Assembly (NCBI GenBank): GCA_900768425.1
Contig: CAAGCR010000112.1
Location: forward strand, 1 to 35,219
Length of the DNA: 35,219 bases
Direction: 5' to 3'
From: Clostridia bacterium
GTDB lineage: Bacteria > Bacillota > Clostridia > Christensenellales > UBA1242
A model generated the notes under the pieces. It did no database searches. It was not told the origin of the DNA and saw nothing but the letters and a program-made list of their open reading frames with translations. Below, piece by piece: positions 1 to 7,919 of this stretch (position 1 is its first letter; every line of letters begins with the position of its first letter). The position numbers and the translations under genes are program-made.

Positions 1-92
1 GGCAATCTAGAATTTTAACTTATTTCTCCAACGCATCGCTTCGCAAGAGAGTTCGCACTACGAACATTAGTGAGTACGTATGGTGCGAAAAA

Positions 93-163
93 GAAAAATT
101 GCGTCCGTTAGATGTAGAAATATTGCTTGCAATATTTCAAATCCGTTAGGACAGCAATTTTTC
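93..163. repeat. Nested inverted-repeat element abutting the mnmE stop codon
   Basis: The outer arms are 93-106 and 149-163 (GAAAAATTGC GTCC against GGAC A GCAATTTTTC, one bulged base). They enclose a perfect 10-bp hairpin at 117-138 (GAAATATTGC, TT, GCAATATTTC). The octamer TCCGTTAG occurs at 104-111 and 142-149, flanking the inner hairpin. The right arm ends at 163, one base before the mnmE stop codon on the minus strand. In mnmE mRNA the closing arm is followed by a T-rich tract, so it may act as a terminator. A further imperfect stem (52-58 with 83-89) lies beside it. It resembles the other hairpin elements in this window. Confidence 0.75.
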
Positions 164-1492
164 CTATTTGCCTAGGCAGAACTTTGCAAATATGCCAGAT
201 ATTATATCTTCATTTTCGGTTTCGCCTGTAATTTTACCTAATGTTTTCCAAATATCTTTTGCAAGAAGATCCAAAATGTCTACTGTTTGTTTGTCGCATT
301 CTTGCAAGGTTTTATCTATTTGTGCAAGAGCATCTTTGATTGCTTCTAGGTGTCTTTGATTTGTAATTATTAAACCAGAGAAATCAATTTTGCCTTTTAT
401 TGTCATTTCTATTATTTTATCTTTAACGAACTGAATATTTACAGAATCTTTTGCACTGATTTCTATGCCTGATAATTCTGTTTTATTTTGTGATATATCT
501 GTTTTGTTCAATATTATAATTGTTTTATGATTTTTACATAAATCTAAAATTGCTTTATCTTCGGCATCGAGTTTTTGACTAGCATCGACTACTGCAAGAA
601 CAATGTCTGCCGATGTTATACTTTCTTTTGCGCGGTCAATACCTATTTTTTCCACTTCATCAAGGCTATCGTGAATGCCGGCGGTATCTATAAAGTTTAT
701 TTTTAGTCCTTTATAGTTTATTGTTTCTCTTAAAACATCACGAGTTGTACCTTTTATGCTGGTGACTATTGCTCGCTCTTCGCCTAGTAGTGCATTTAAA
801 AGGCTAGATTTGCCAACATTTGGTTTGCCTACTATGGCTACGTTAATACCGCTTCTAATAAACTGACCTTCATTTGCGGTTTGTTCTAATTTTATTAGAG
901 AGTCTTTTGCGTTTGACAACACTTTTTTTAAATTGTCAACGCCAAGTGCTTCATCATCGTGTTCAGGATAATCTATAGATACTTCCAAATTTACAATAGC
1001 ATCCATAATTTCTTTTTGAATTTGACTTATTTTTTTGTAAAGTTCACCTTTTAAAATTTTGCTGTTTGCTTTAAGTTCGGCATCTGATGTCGCGTTAATC
1101 ATATCTATTACGCTTTCCGCTTCATCTAATGAAATTTTGCCGTTTATAAATGCTTGTTTTGTAAATTCGCCATTTTCGGCAAGTCTAGCACCTGCATTTA
1201 GACACGCCTTTAAAATTTGCTGAGTTAGATATTCACCACCATGACATTGAAATTCAACCACATCTTCACCTGTGTAAGAAAAAGGGGCTTTAAAGTAGAC
1301 CATTAAACATTGTTCGGTAAAGCCTTCATAATTTATTGTGCCAAAATACATATGTCTTGGTTCTATAATTTCAGGCGTTTTTTTGAATGAAAAAACCTTG
1401 TTTGCTACTTGCAAACTTTCCTTTCCGCTAACTCTAATTACTGATATACCACCACTTCCGAGTGGTGTGCTAATTTGTGCTATTGTATTCAT
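164..1492 (-). CDS. mnmE: tRNA uridine-5-carboxymethylaminomethyl(34) synthesis GTPase MnmE
   Basis: MnmE (TrmE) is the potassium-dependent GTPase that, with MnmG, installs the cmnm5 group on U34 of certain tRNAs. The 442-residue product has the family's usual length. The N-terminal tetrahydrofolate-binding domain starts with the typical NTIAQISTPLGSGGIS segment. The G domain sits inside a helical domain and shows GKPNVGKS (222-229), GTTRD (248-252), DTAG (269-272) and NKTD (329-332). The protein ends in CLGK (439-442), the family's obligatory C-terminal Cys motif. The N-terminus matches the family, so the ATG at 1492 is sound, although no clear Shine-Dalgarno lies before it and the upstream region is almost pure A+T. 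Confidence 0.97.
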   Translation of the reverse strand: MNTIAQISTPLGSGGISVIRVSGKESLQVANKVFSFKKTPEIIEPRHMYFGTINYEGFTEQCLMVYFKAPFSYTGEDVVEFQCHGGEYLTQQILKACLNAGARLAENGEFTKQAFINGKISLDEAESVIDMINATSDAELKANSKILKGELYKKISQIQKEIMDAIVNLEVSIDYPEHDDEALGVDNLKKVLSNAKDSLIKLEQTANEGQFIRSGINVAIVGKPNVGKSSLLNALLGEERAIVTSIKGTTRDVLRETINYKGLKINFIDTAGIHDSLDEVEKIGIDRAKESITSADIVLAVVDASQKLDAEDKAILDLCKNHKTIIILNKTDISQNKTELSGIEISAKDSVNIQFVKDKIIEMTIKGKIDFSGLIITNQRHLEAIKDALAQIDKTLQECDKQTVDILDLLAKDIWKTLGKITGETENEDIISGIFAKFCLGK

Positions 1493-1581
1493 AATAATCT
1501 TAAAAAATTGTGATAAATATTTATTTTTAATTTTTAATAATTTAATTATATTTTTTAATTAAATTAATTTTTATTTTTAAT

Positions 1582-1619
1582 TAATTAAAATAACATTTTT
1601 TAATTAAAATAACATTTTT
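1582..1619. repeat. Perfect 19-bp tandem duplication in an AT-rich spacer
   Basis: The 19-mer TAATTAAAATAACATTTTT occurs at 1582-1600 and again directly at 1601-1619. It lies in the very AT-rich gap between yhbY and mnmE. It is most simply a replication-slippage duplication; no function is evident. Confidence 0.8.
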
Positions 1620-1663
1620 TTGTATTGAAAAAATAAATATTTAATAACAATTTATCCTTTTTA

Positions 1664-1957
1664 TTAAAACTCTATATGTTTTACTTTTTGTTTTGTAGAA
1701 CGGCGATAAACCGCAATTTTATTACCTATTACTTGCACTACTTCGCAGTTGAATATTTCGGCAAATTGGTTTGCGATGTCTTTAACGGGTTCATCGCAAT
1801 TTTTTAACACTTTTACTTTAAATAATTCTCTTGCTTCAAATAGTGCTTCGGCTTGCATTTTTGTACCTTCTGTAATTCCCTCTTTACCAATTTGTAAAAC
1901 GGGGTCTAAGGTGTTTGATAACGCCCTTAGGGTTGCTCTTTGTTTAGGTGTAATCAT
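1664..1957 (-). CDS. yhbY: YhbY family (CRM domain) RNA-binding protein
   Basis: A 97-residue single CRM/YhbY-domain protein, a family that associates with pre-50S ribosomal subunits. Seen in the sequence: the N-terminal TPKQRATLRALSNTLDPV segment, the loop IGKEGIT (family IGKxGxT, the RNA-binding GxxG loop) and the C-terminal QVIGNKIAVYRRS strand. A strong AAAGGAG lies just upstream of the ATG. Its position between obgE and mnmE fits the common obgE-yhbY neighbourhood of Firmicutes and a role in ribosome assembly. Confidence 0.92.
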   Translation of the reverse strand: MITPKQRATLRALSNTLDPVLQIGKEGITEGTKMQAEALFEARELFKVKVLKNCDEPVKDIANQFAEIFNCEVVQVIGNKIAVYRRSTKQKVKHIEF

Positions 1958-2162
1958 TTTTTCTCCTTTTGTTATTTATTGTTCGTTTTGTACTTTGTAT
2001 TTTTTGGAAAAACTTTTTGTTAAAAAGATTTTTCCAAACCTTTTCAAAAAACTTTCAATAATTTTATTAAAATATTTTTTACATAAATATATTTTCGTGC
2101 CGTTTTATGATTTATCAAAATTAATTTAAATTATAGTTTCATTTATAAATTAAACATTCATA

Positions 2163-2261
2163 GCAAGACTATTGCCTTGCATTTCACAGCAAATTGCTTG
2201 CAATTTGTTCACCGCGAGATGTAATCTCGTTCACTGCAAAACACAAAAGTGTTTTGTTCAC
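2163..2261. repeat. Tandem array of four hairpins, each followed by TTCAC
   Basis: Four hairpins with unrelated stems follow one another. They are GCAAG...CTTGC (2163-2180), CAAATTGC-TT-GCAATTTG (2190-2207), CGAGAT-GTA-ATCTCG (2215-2229) and CAAAACAC-AAAA-GTGTTTTG (2237-2256). Each is followed by TTCAC (2183, 2208, 2230 and 2257), giving units of 22-27 bp. The array starts nine bases beyond the obgE stop codon, at the obgE 3' side. Read on the minus strand each unit is GTGAA plus hairpin. Stem sequences differ completely while spacer and pairing are kept. Confidence 0.8.
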
Positions 2262-2269
2262 TAAATTTT

Positions 2270-3538
2270 CTACTCGCTATACTCAAATGTAATATCTTTT
2301 ATTATTACGGTGTCGCCATCTTGCATTCCTGCTTCTTTTAATTTATCTATTATTCCGTATTTTTTTAGTGCGTTTTGGAAGTATGCGTTACTGCCTTCAT
2401 CGGAAAGCACGACACCACGAATTAGGTTATCTATAAAACCACCGACAACTTCAAACACTCCATCTTCGCGTTTTACCACATTTAGAGATGTTTTATCTTT
2501 GACATCAAAATCATGTAGTTCAATTTCTTGTGCCGGCTTTTTAGGTGTTTTTGATAGCACTTCGGTAATTTTGTCCAAAAGTTCTTCAACGCCTTTGTGC
2601 ATTATTGATGATAGCAAAATAGGTTTTTGTCCTGTTGCTTGTTCAAATTTTTGCAAGTTTTCTTTTAATGTACTTTCATCTAATAAGTCTATTTTTGTTG
2701 CGACAACAATTTGTGGCACAATAGACAATTCTTCACTATAATTTTTTAGTTCTTTATTTATTTGTTCGTAGTCGGATATTGCACTTCTACCTTCGCTTTC
2801 AGAGATGTCAACCATATGCACAATAACCCTAACACGTTCAACATGACGCAAGAAATAATGTCCTAGCCCTGCACCTTCGCTCGCACCTTCAATTAAACCC
2901 GGAATATCAGCCACAACAAAACTTGTATTATTGTGAGCGACCATTCCTAAATTAGGATATAGAGTTGTAAATGGATAGTTCGCAATTTTTGGATTTGCAT
3001 TACTTATTACTGAAAGAAGTGTACTTTTGCCTACATTAGGAAAACCAACTAAGCCGACATCTGCTATTGTTTTTAACTCCAAAATAACCTTTTTAACCGG
3101 AGTTTTTTCGCCTGTTTGCGAGAAGTGTGGAGATTGTCTTGTTGGTGATTTAAAAAAGTTATTACCCCTGCCACCAAGTCCACCTTTTAATGCAATAAAC
3201 TTTTGTCCGTTTTCCATAAGGTCGGCAATAACAAGTCCGGTTTCTTCATCTTTAATGACTGTTCCGCAAGGCACTTCTATTATGACATCTTTGCCATCGT
3301 GTCCGCGTTTTAGTTGTTTTTCACCTGGGTTGCCATCGGTTGCTGTAAATTTCTTTTTAAAAGTAAAACCATATAATGTATTTAACCCTTCATTTGCGAC
3401 AAAGACAACATCGCCACCTTTTCCGCCATCACCGCCATCTGGTCCGCCATTCATTACAAGTTTGCTCCTAAAAAATGATGTATGGCCATTGCCACCATCA
3501 CCTGCTTTTATTGTAATTGTCACTCTATCTAAAAACAT
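2270..3538 (-). CDS. obgE: Obg GTPase (CgtA), ribosome assembly and stress
   Basis: Obg is a ribosome-associated GTPase needed for 50S maturation and, in Bacillus, for stress signalling and sporulation. The 422-residue protein shows the glycine-rich Obg fold (MFLDRVTITIKAGDGG at the start, then GGPDGGDGGKGGDV), the G domain with GFPNVGKS (165-172), DIPG and ATKIDLLD, and a C-terminal OCT domain (about 335-422). I start at the ATG at 3538 because AAAGGAG lies seven bases before it and the protein then begins as the family does; an upstream in-frame extension of 11 codons to 3571 has no support. The stop codon is followed by the tandem hairpin array. Confidence 0.96.
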   Translation of the reverse strand: MFLDRVTITIKAGDGGNGHTSFFRSKLVMNGGPDGGDGGKGGDVVFVANEGLNTLYGFTFKKKFTATDGNPGEKQLKRGHDGKDVIIEVPCGTVIKDEETGLVIADLMENGQKFIALKGGLGGRGNNFFKSPTRQSPHFSQTGEKTPVKKVILELKTIADVGLVGFPNVGKSTLLSVISNANPKIANYPFTTLYPNLGMVAHNNTSFVVADIPGLIEGASEGAGLGHYFLRHVERVRVIVHMVDISESEGRSAISDYEQINKELKNYSEELSIVPQIVVATKIDLLDESTLKENLQKFEQATGQKPILLSSIMHKGVEELLDKITEVLSKTPKKPAQEIELHDFDVKDKTSLNVVKREDGVFEVVGGFIDNLIRGVVLSDEGSNAYFQNALKKYGIIDKLKEAGMQDGDTVIIKDITFEYSE

Positions 3539-3780
3539 AATTTCTCCTTTTAATGCTTGCAAATATATCACATTTTATTAATATTTACAAGACTTATTTG
3601 CTGTTTGATGAAAATAATTTAAAAACTTAAAAATAACATTTGTTATCGCTCGTTTTGTCTAGATGCACCAAAGATTGTATTCAAATAAAAATTGTACTTG
3701 TTTAAAATAAAAAGTATATAACATTTATAAATATTCAATAATACAATTTATTAAAATTAATCTTTCCTAATCATTTAAAA

Positions 3781-4404
3781 CTAACTAGTCTTTTGGTAAT
3801 ACTTGCAATTCGTTTTTAACTTACAAGTTTCACAAAGTGGTTTTTGTGCTTTGCAATAATATCTACCAAACAAGACCATTCTGTAATGTAAATCATCTAA
3901 GTTGTTTTTGAAACGTTTTACTAGGTCTCGTTCACATATGTTTGGATTTTGACTTTTAGTAAATCCAAGCCTATTACTTACCCTTAAAACATGAGTATCT
4001 ACGGCTATAACATTTGCCTTATATGCTACTGCACTAACAACATTTGCCGTTTTGCGACCAACTCCGGCTAGTGATAATAAATCATCATAATTGGTTGGTA
4101 CTTGTCCGTTAAAGTTGTTTATAATGCTCTCACTTGCCTGTTTTATATGCTTTGCCTTATTATGATAAAATCCGCAAGATTTAATTTCTTGTTCCAACTG
4201 TTCTAGTGGCATAAGAGCAAACTGTTCGGGAGTGTTGTACTTTTTAAACAACTCCTTTGTAACCATATTAACACGTCTATCTGTGCATTGTGCTGATAAA
4301 ATTACAGCAATTAAAAGTTCGTAAGTACTGTTAAATTTTAGTTCGCAATATGCCGTAGGAAATAACTCTTTTAAGTAATTTATAAATTCTTCATTCTGTA
4401 TCAC
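3781..4404 (-). CDS. nth: Endonuclease III, bifunctional DNA glycosylase/AP lyase
   Basis: Endonuclease III removes oxidised pyrimidines in base excision repair. With the GTG start at 4404 the product is 207 residues, close to the family's 210. The helix-hairpin-helix LAGVGRKTAN (112-121) carries the catalytic Lys118, and VDTHV holds Asp136. The iron-sulfur loop has Cys184, 191, 194 and 200 in the C-x6-C-x2-C-x5-C pattern. An open extension to 4494 would add 30 residues that do not look like the family. There is no Shine-Dalgarno; a TTGACA/TATACT promoter places transcription start on the GTG itself, so the mRNA is probably leaderless. The gene is divergent from the M18 aminopeptidase. Confidence 0.93.
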   Translation of the reverse strand: MIQNEEFINYLKELFPTAYCELKFNSTYELLIAVILSAQCTDRRVNMVTKELFKKYNTPEQFALMPLEQLEQEIKSCGFYHNKAKHIKQASESIINNFNGQVPTNYDDLLSLAGVGRKTANVVSAVAYKANVIAVDTHVLRVSNRLGFTKSQNPNICERDLVKRFKNNLDDLHYRMVLFGRYYCKAQKPLCETCKLKTNCKYYQKTS

Positions 4405-4410
4405 AAGTTT

Positions 4411-4440
4411 AGTATATCCAAAAGTATAATTTATTGTCAA
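4411..4440 (-). promoter_or_regulatory. Sigma-A-type promoter of nth, leaderless geometry
   Basis: On the minus strand a perfect -35 TTGACA (4440-4435) is followed by an 18-bp spacer and the -10 TATACT (4416-4411). Six bases (AAACTT) separate the -10 from the GTG start, so the expected transcript begins at the start codon. Confidence 0.75.
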
Positions 4441-4457
4441 ATAAAGGTAATAATTGT

Positions 4458-4486
4458 TTGGTAAATATTCTAAAAATGTATATACT
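4458..4486 (+). promoter_or_regulatory. Promoter of the M18 aminopeptidase gene
   Basis: TTGGTA (4458-4463), a 17-bp spacer ending in an extended TG element and TATACT (4481-4486). This gives a conventional leader of about 14 bases containing AAAGGAG before the ATG at 4507. Confidence 0.6.
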
Positions 4487-4506
4487 ACTATCAAAAGGAG
4501 AACAAT

Positions 4507-5868
4507 ATGAATAAAAGTGTTTATGAAAAATATGACGATAAAAAACTAACAACTGCATACGCTTTTTGTGAAGGTTATAAAGATTATATAACAAATGCAA
4601 AAACCGAACGCGAGGCAATAATACAAACAGTTAAACTTGCGGAAAATGCCGGATATAAAAATTTGGCGGATATTATTAAATCGGGCAAAAAATTAAAGGC
4701 CGGTGATAAAATTTATACCATTAATATGGACAAAGCAATGATTTTAGCAATAATAGGTAAAAAGGATATTGAAGATGGACTAAATATTGTCGGCTCACAT
4801 ATTGACAGCCCACGACTTGACTTAAAGGCAACTCCACTTTATGAAGATGGCGAATTGTGTATGCTTGACACTCATTATTATGGCGGGATAAAAAAATATC
4901 AATGGACAGCTACTCCACTTGCCTTGCACGGAATAGTTTGCAAGAAAGATGGCACTAAGGTAAGACTAAACTATGGCGAAAATGATGGCGATGCCGTTGT
5001 TGGCATAAGCGACCTTTTGCCACATTTAGACAGAGAAGCAAGAAAAGAAGCGGTAACCGGCGAGGAGTTAAACTTGCTTGTTGGCTCTGTGCCTGATAAA
5101 GATGCTAAAAAAGACAAAGTAAAAGCAAACATTGTAAAAATTTTAAAAGAAATGAACATTGAAGAAGATGATTTATTCTCTGCCGAAATAGAGATTGTTC
5201 CGGCAGGGAAAGCCCGCGATTTTGGACTTGATAAGTCTATGGTTTTAGGTTATGGACAAGATGATAAAGTGTGTGCTTATACATCAATTATGGCAATGCT
5301 TAATTTAAAAAAGCCAGAAAAAACTTGCATTTGCTTGCTTGTTGATAAAGAAGAAATTGGCAGTGTTGGTGCTACCGGTATGGAAAGTATGTTCTTTGAA
5401 AACACAGTTGCCGATTTAATTTCACTTACAACAAACTACTCCGATTTAAAACTAAGACACGCACTTACAAATAGCAAAATGTTGTCTAGTGATGTGACTG
5501 CCGCATACGACCCTAACCGCCCTACACCATTCAATAAAAACACCGATGCATTTTTAGGTAGAGGCATTGCTTTTTGCAAGTATACCGGTTCTCGCGGTAA
5601 AAGCGGTGCATCTGATGCCAACCCAGAATATATTGCGCATTTAAGAAAACTTTTAGATGATAACGATATTAACTATCAAGCCACAGAAATGGGTAAGGTT
5701 GAAGCTGGTGGTGGTGGCACTATCGCCTACATTATGGCAAAATACGATATGGATGTTATTGATGCCGGTGTTCCGGTTTTGTCAATGCACGCCCCATGGG
5801 AAATCACTGCAAAAGTGGATATTTATGAAACATATTTGACCTACGATGCTTTCTATAAAAATATGTGA
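4507..5868 (+). CDS. M18 family aminopeptidase (aspartyl aminopeptidase-like)
   Basis: A cytoplasmic di-zinc aminopeptidase of 453 residues that trims N-terminal, often acidic, residues from peptides. Metal-site motifs visible are GSHIDSPRLD (His98), DKEEIGSVGATGM (the Glu pair), SSDVTAAYDP and the C-terminal MHAPWE histidine. The long insertion between the first histidine and the Glu pair is normal for the M18 dodecamer-forming fold. AAAAGGAG lies seven bases before the ATG. It is transcribed alone from its own promoter and ends before a bidirectional terminator. Confidence 0.93.
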   Translation: MNKSVYEKYDDKKLTTAYAFCEGYKDYITNAKTEREAIIQTVKLAENAGYKNLADIIKSGKKLKAGDKIYTINMDKAMILAIIGKKDIEDGLNIVGSHIDSPRLDLKATPLYEDGELCMLDTHYYGGIKKYQWTATPLALHGIVCKKDGTKVRLNYGENDGDAVVGISDLLPHLDREARKEAVTGEELNLLVGSVPDKDAKKDKVKANIVKILKEMNIEEDDLFSAEIEIVPAGKARDFGLDKSMVLGYGQDDKVCAYTSIMAMLNLKKPEKTCICLLVDKEEIGSVGATGMESMFFENTVADLISLTTNYSDLKLRHALTNSKMLSSDVTAAYDPNRPTPFNKNTDAFLGRGIAFCKYTGSRGKSGASDANPEYIAHLRKLLDDNDINYQATEMGKVEAGGGGTIAYIMAKYDMDVIDAGVPVLSMHAPWEITAKVDIYETYLTYDAFYKNM

Positions 5869-6013
5869 TTTGCAAATAACAAGAGTTATAAAACATTAAA
5901 ATTATTGTAAAAAACTTTTTATTCTTTTGTGGCTACTACCACTAATTTCACTTAGTAAATTACTTGCAAATTATTGCTAAATATTTAAACAAAAAGTATA
6001 ATAATTTAATCAT

Positions 6014-6045
6014 AAAAAATATCACAAACTACTGTGATATTTTTT
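6014..6045. terminator. Bidirectional terminator between aminopeptidase and acpS
   Basis: A 13-bp stem, AAAAAATATCACA (6014-6026) with TGTGATATTTTTT (6033-6045), has A and T runs on both sides and so can serve both convergent genes. The rest of the 333-base gap 5869-6201 is extremely AT-rich and shows no gene, only a short palindrome at 6175-6189. Confidence 0.75.
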
Positions 6046-6201
6046 GTAATAATTATTATATTTTTTATTGCAATAAATATATTTTTAATAAAAATTTAAT
6101 TTTTAAATTAATAATAAAAGATAAATATATTTTAATTTTTATTGTCATATTTTGTCATATAAAAGCCTGTAAAACCTTTATAATAAAGGAATTATAAATA
6201 A

Positions 6202-6558
6202 TTAACATTTAATTAAACAAATTGCTGTCGCATAATTATCTGTTTGTGAAATTGAAATATCTATATTTTTATAATTATTTTTTATAAATATTTCTTGTGC
6301 TTTATTATATAATTTTACATATGGTTTTCCGTTTTTATTATGATATATTTCTATATCTAAAAAAGACATTCTTTTGCAATCTTCCAAGGCTTTCATCACC
6401 GCTTCTTTCGCACAAAAAAATCCTGTTAGATGGCTTGCGATGTTTTTATATTGCTTTACATATTCTAACTCTTGATTTGTAAAAACTCTATTTAAAAAGT
6501 TTTCTTTTTTTAATGTTTTTTCAATTCTTTCAACTTCTAAAATATCTATTCCTATCAT
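6202..6558 (-). CDS. acpS: Holo-[acyl-carrier-protein] synthase
   Basis: AcpS transfers 4'-phosphopantetheine from CoA to the serine of acyl carrier protein. The 118-residue product has the family's size and starts MIGIDILEVERIEK, with the Mg-binding Asp at residue 5. GFFCAKEAVMKAL (46-58) contains the second metal-binding Glu. I chose the ATG at 6558 because it has AGGAG at good spacing and matches the family N-terminus; an in-frame ten-codon extension to 6588 does not. It is the last gene of yigZ-recX-acpS. A degenerate relative of the GTGAACAAAACAC hairpin sequence lies in the 63-base gap to recX. Confidence 0.95.
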   Translation of the reverse strand: MIGIDILEVERIEKTLKKENFLNRVFTNQELEYVKQYKNIASHLTGFFCAKEAVMKALEDCKRMSFLDIEIYHNKNGKPYVKLYNKAQEIFIKNNYKNIDISISQTDNYATAICLIKC

Positions 6559-6621
6559 AAATGCTCCTGTTAAAATATTAGTGAACAAAACACTCTTATG
6601 CTTGTTACTTTAATGTAATAA

Positions 6622-7236
6622 TCAATCATCATCTGTTGCGTTAGCAACAACATTGATTGTGTGTCTTATGGTTTCGTATTCATAACCGCGAGAGAGAAGA
6701 AATCTATATAGTTTTTCTTTGTCTTTTTGTTCTAGTGGTAGTGTTTTACCTTTTAACCATTTTTGACAAACTTCTCGGCAAGAATCATCATCGTCGTTTA
6801 ACTCTAAATTGTCAACGACCTCACTTTTTACGCCTTTTATATATAGTTGTTGTTTGATGTATTTTTTACCTTTGTTTTTGCCGGCAATTTCTGCAAATGT
6901 TTTGGCATAATATTCATCATTCAAATAGCCATATTCTTTTAGTTTTTCAAGTGCTTCTTTTGTGACATCGTATGAATATCCCTTTGTCAAAAGATAGTCT
7001 TTCATTTGTTTTTCTGTTTTTAGCCTTGAAGATATGTATGCTAGTGCTTTTGAAAAACAAGTTAAGCGGTCACTTTCATCTTTTATTTGTACAAACTCCT
7101 GCTCATCTAACTCTTTGCCTTCTTTTAAATGATGTTTATATATTGTTTCAAGTTGCAAAGTGCCTTTTTTTTCGCCATCTAATTCAATATAATATTCTTC
7201 TGATTTCCCTTTTTGTTTTAATAATGTTATTTGCAT
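6622..7236 (-). CDS. recX: Regulatory protein RecX
   Basis: RecX modulates RecA filament activity. The 204-residue product has the three-helix repeats of the family: KALAYISSRLKTEKQMKDYL, then YLNDEYYAKTFAE, then KYIKQQLYIKGV and the final RFLLSRGYEYETI. The start at 7236 has AGAGGAG before it and lies inside the end of yigZ (10-base overlap), which suggests translational coupling. The last codons (…VVANATDDD) coincide with a small TTGC/GCAA palindrome, so the C-terminus may have been altered by a repeat. Confidence 0.9.
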   Translation of the reverse strand: MQITLLKQKGKSEEYYIELDGEKKGTLQLETIYKHHLKEGKELDEQEFVQIKDESDRLTCFSKALAYISSRLKTEKQMKDYLLTKGYSYDVTKEALEKLKEYGYLNDEYYAKTFAEIAGKNKGKKYIKQQLYIKGVKSEVVDNLELNDDDDSCREVCQKWLKGKTLPLEQKDKEKLYRFLLSRGYEYETIRHTINVVANATDDD

Positions 7237-7580
7237 AATAACTCCTCTACTGCCCCGCTTGCACATTTTGAATATGCCCTTACAAGTCCACCTGCACCGA
7301 GTTTAACTCCACCAAAATATCGCACCACCACAACCAAAATATCACATAGTCCTTTTTTATCTATAACATTATATATAGGTTTGCCCGCTGTTCCACCCGG
7401 CTCACCATCATCACACATTTTAACTGCAAGTGGTTTTTTTATGTTATACGCATAACAAATATGTGTACATTTTTTATGCTCTTTTTTTAAGTTTGAAATT
7501 ACATTTTCAACATCTTGAACACTTTTCACACAAACTGCATAGCCATAAAATTTGCTCTTTTTTTCTATCAATTCGTACAT
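7227..7580 (-). CDS. YigZ/IMPACT-family protein, N-terminal domain only
   Basis: The 117-residue product contains the UPF0029/IMPACT signature: DDGEPGGTAGKPIYNVI followed by VVVVRYFGGVKLGAGGLVRAYS. Bacterial YigZ/YvyE proteins are usually about 205-215 residues with a second ferredoxin-like domain; here the protein stops right after the first domain, with recX starting inside its end. The true biochemical role of the family is not settled. The ATG at 7580 starts MYELIEKKSKFYG, the family N-terminus; a 12-codon extension to 7616 would run into the promoter. There is no Shine-Dalgarno, and the promoter sits seven bases before the ATG. Confidence 0.88.
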   Translation of the reverse strand: MYELIEKKSKFYGYAVCVKSVQDVENVISNLKKEHKKCTHICYAYNIKKPLAVKMCDDGEPGGTAGKPIYNVIDKKGLCDILVVVVRYFGGVKLGAGGLVRAYSKCASGAVEELLCK

Positions 7581-7587
7581 ATTTAAT

Positions 7588-7616
7588 AGTTTAGCAAGGC
7601 AAAAGAATATTGTCAA
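7588..7616 (-). promoter_or_regulatory. Promoter of yigZ-recX-acpS, leaderless geometry
   Basis: Perfect -35 TTGACA (7616-7611), a 17-bp spacer and -10 TAAACT (7593-7588), then only seven bases (ATTAAAT) to the ATG. No ribosome binding site is possible in so short a leader. The same TTGACA-17-TAAACT arrangement precedes the TM2 gene and the gene starting at 29096. Confidence 0.75.
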
Positions 7617-7643
7617 ATAGCAAAAGAATAATGTTTATAATTT

Positions 7644-7847
7644 TTAAACATCAAAGAAATCTTTTGGTCTTCCTAGTATTTCATAAATTCTGAAAAAATG
7701 CCTAATAAATATATTATTAAAGTCTAGTATGCTTTCAAATACTGCTATCGGTATACCAAATTTTTGGCAAAAATGCTCTTTCGTTAGGTTGTTTGCTTTT
7801 AAATATTTTAGTATATATTCTTTTTTATATAATTTTTTCTTAGTCAT
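7644..7847 (-). CDS. Small HTH-like protein, divergent partner of the XRE repressor
   Basis: A 67-residue protein, basic at the N-terminus (MTKKKLYKKEYILKYL). Its middle (KANNLTKEHFCQKFGIPIAVFESIL) reads like a degenerate XRE-type helix-turn-helix. I cannot assign it to a named family. It is transcribed from a perfect consensus promoter whose spacer is a palindromic operator, nine bases before the ATG and without a Shine-Dalgarno. Together with the divergent 67-residue XRE protein it looks like one arm of a cI/cro-type switch, though no phage genes are nearby. The DNA-binding role is inference. Confidence 0.75.
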   Translation of the reverse strand: MTKKKLYKKEYILKYLKANNLTKEHFCQKFGIPIAVFESILDFNNIFIRHFFRIYEILGRPKDFFDV

Positions 7848-7856
7848 ATTGATTTA

Positions 7857-7885
7857 ATTATATAAGCCGTTTTGGCTTATGTCAA
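7857..7885 (-). promoter_or_regulatory. Consensus promoter whose 17-bp spacer is a palindromic operator (O1)
   Basis: On the minus strand TTGACA (7885-7880) and TATAAT (7862-7857) are both perfect and exactly 17 bp apart. The spacer 7863-7879 is the palindrome TAAGCC-AAAAC-GGCTTA, so a bound repressor would cover RNA polymerase contacts completely. The palindrome extends one base on each side (7862-7880). The start codon follows nine bases after the -10. Confidence 0.85.
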
Positions 7886-7891
7886 ATATTT

Positions 7892-7908
7892 TAAGCCGTT
7901 TTGGCTTA
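7892..7908 (+). promoter_or_regulatory. Second operator (O2) at the XRE gene promoter
   Basis: TAAGCC-GTTTT-GGCTTA (7892-7908) is identical over 17 bp to O1; the centres are 29 bp apart, near three helical turns. O2 overlaps a TAGAAT -10 candidate (7907-7912) that lies seven bases before the XRE ATG, with no good -35. The plus-strand promoter is therefore weaker than the minus-strand one. Confidence 0.75.
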
Positions 7909-7919
7909 GAATAATAAGT

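Noticed and set aside
2163..2261. CRISPR-like array
   Set aside because: Only the 5-base TTCAC is constant; units are 22-27 bp hairpins with different stems, and no cas genes are present.
3586..3780. Possible gene or RNA between nth and obgE
   Set aside because: Both strands are full of stops and no strong hairpin or promoter is seen; treated as plain AT-rich spacer.
7872..7919. Longer N-terminus for the XRE repressor
   Set aside because: It would begin inside operator O1, has no ribosome binding site and adds residues unlike the family.
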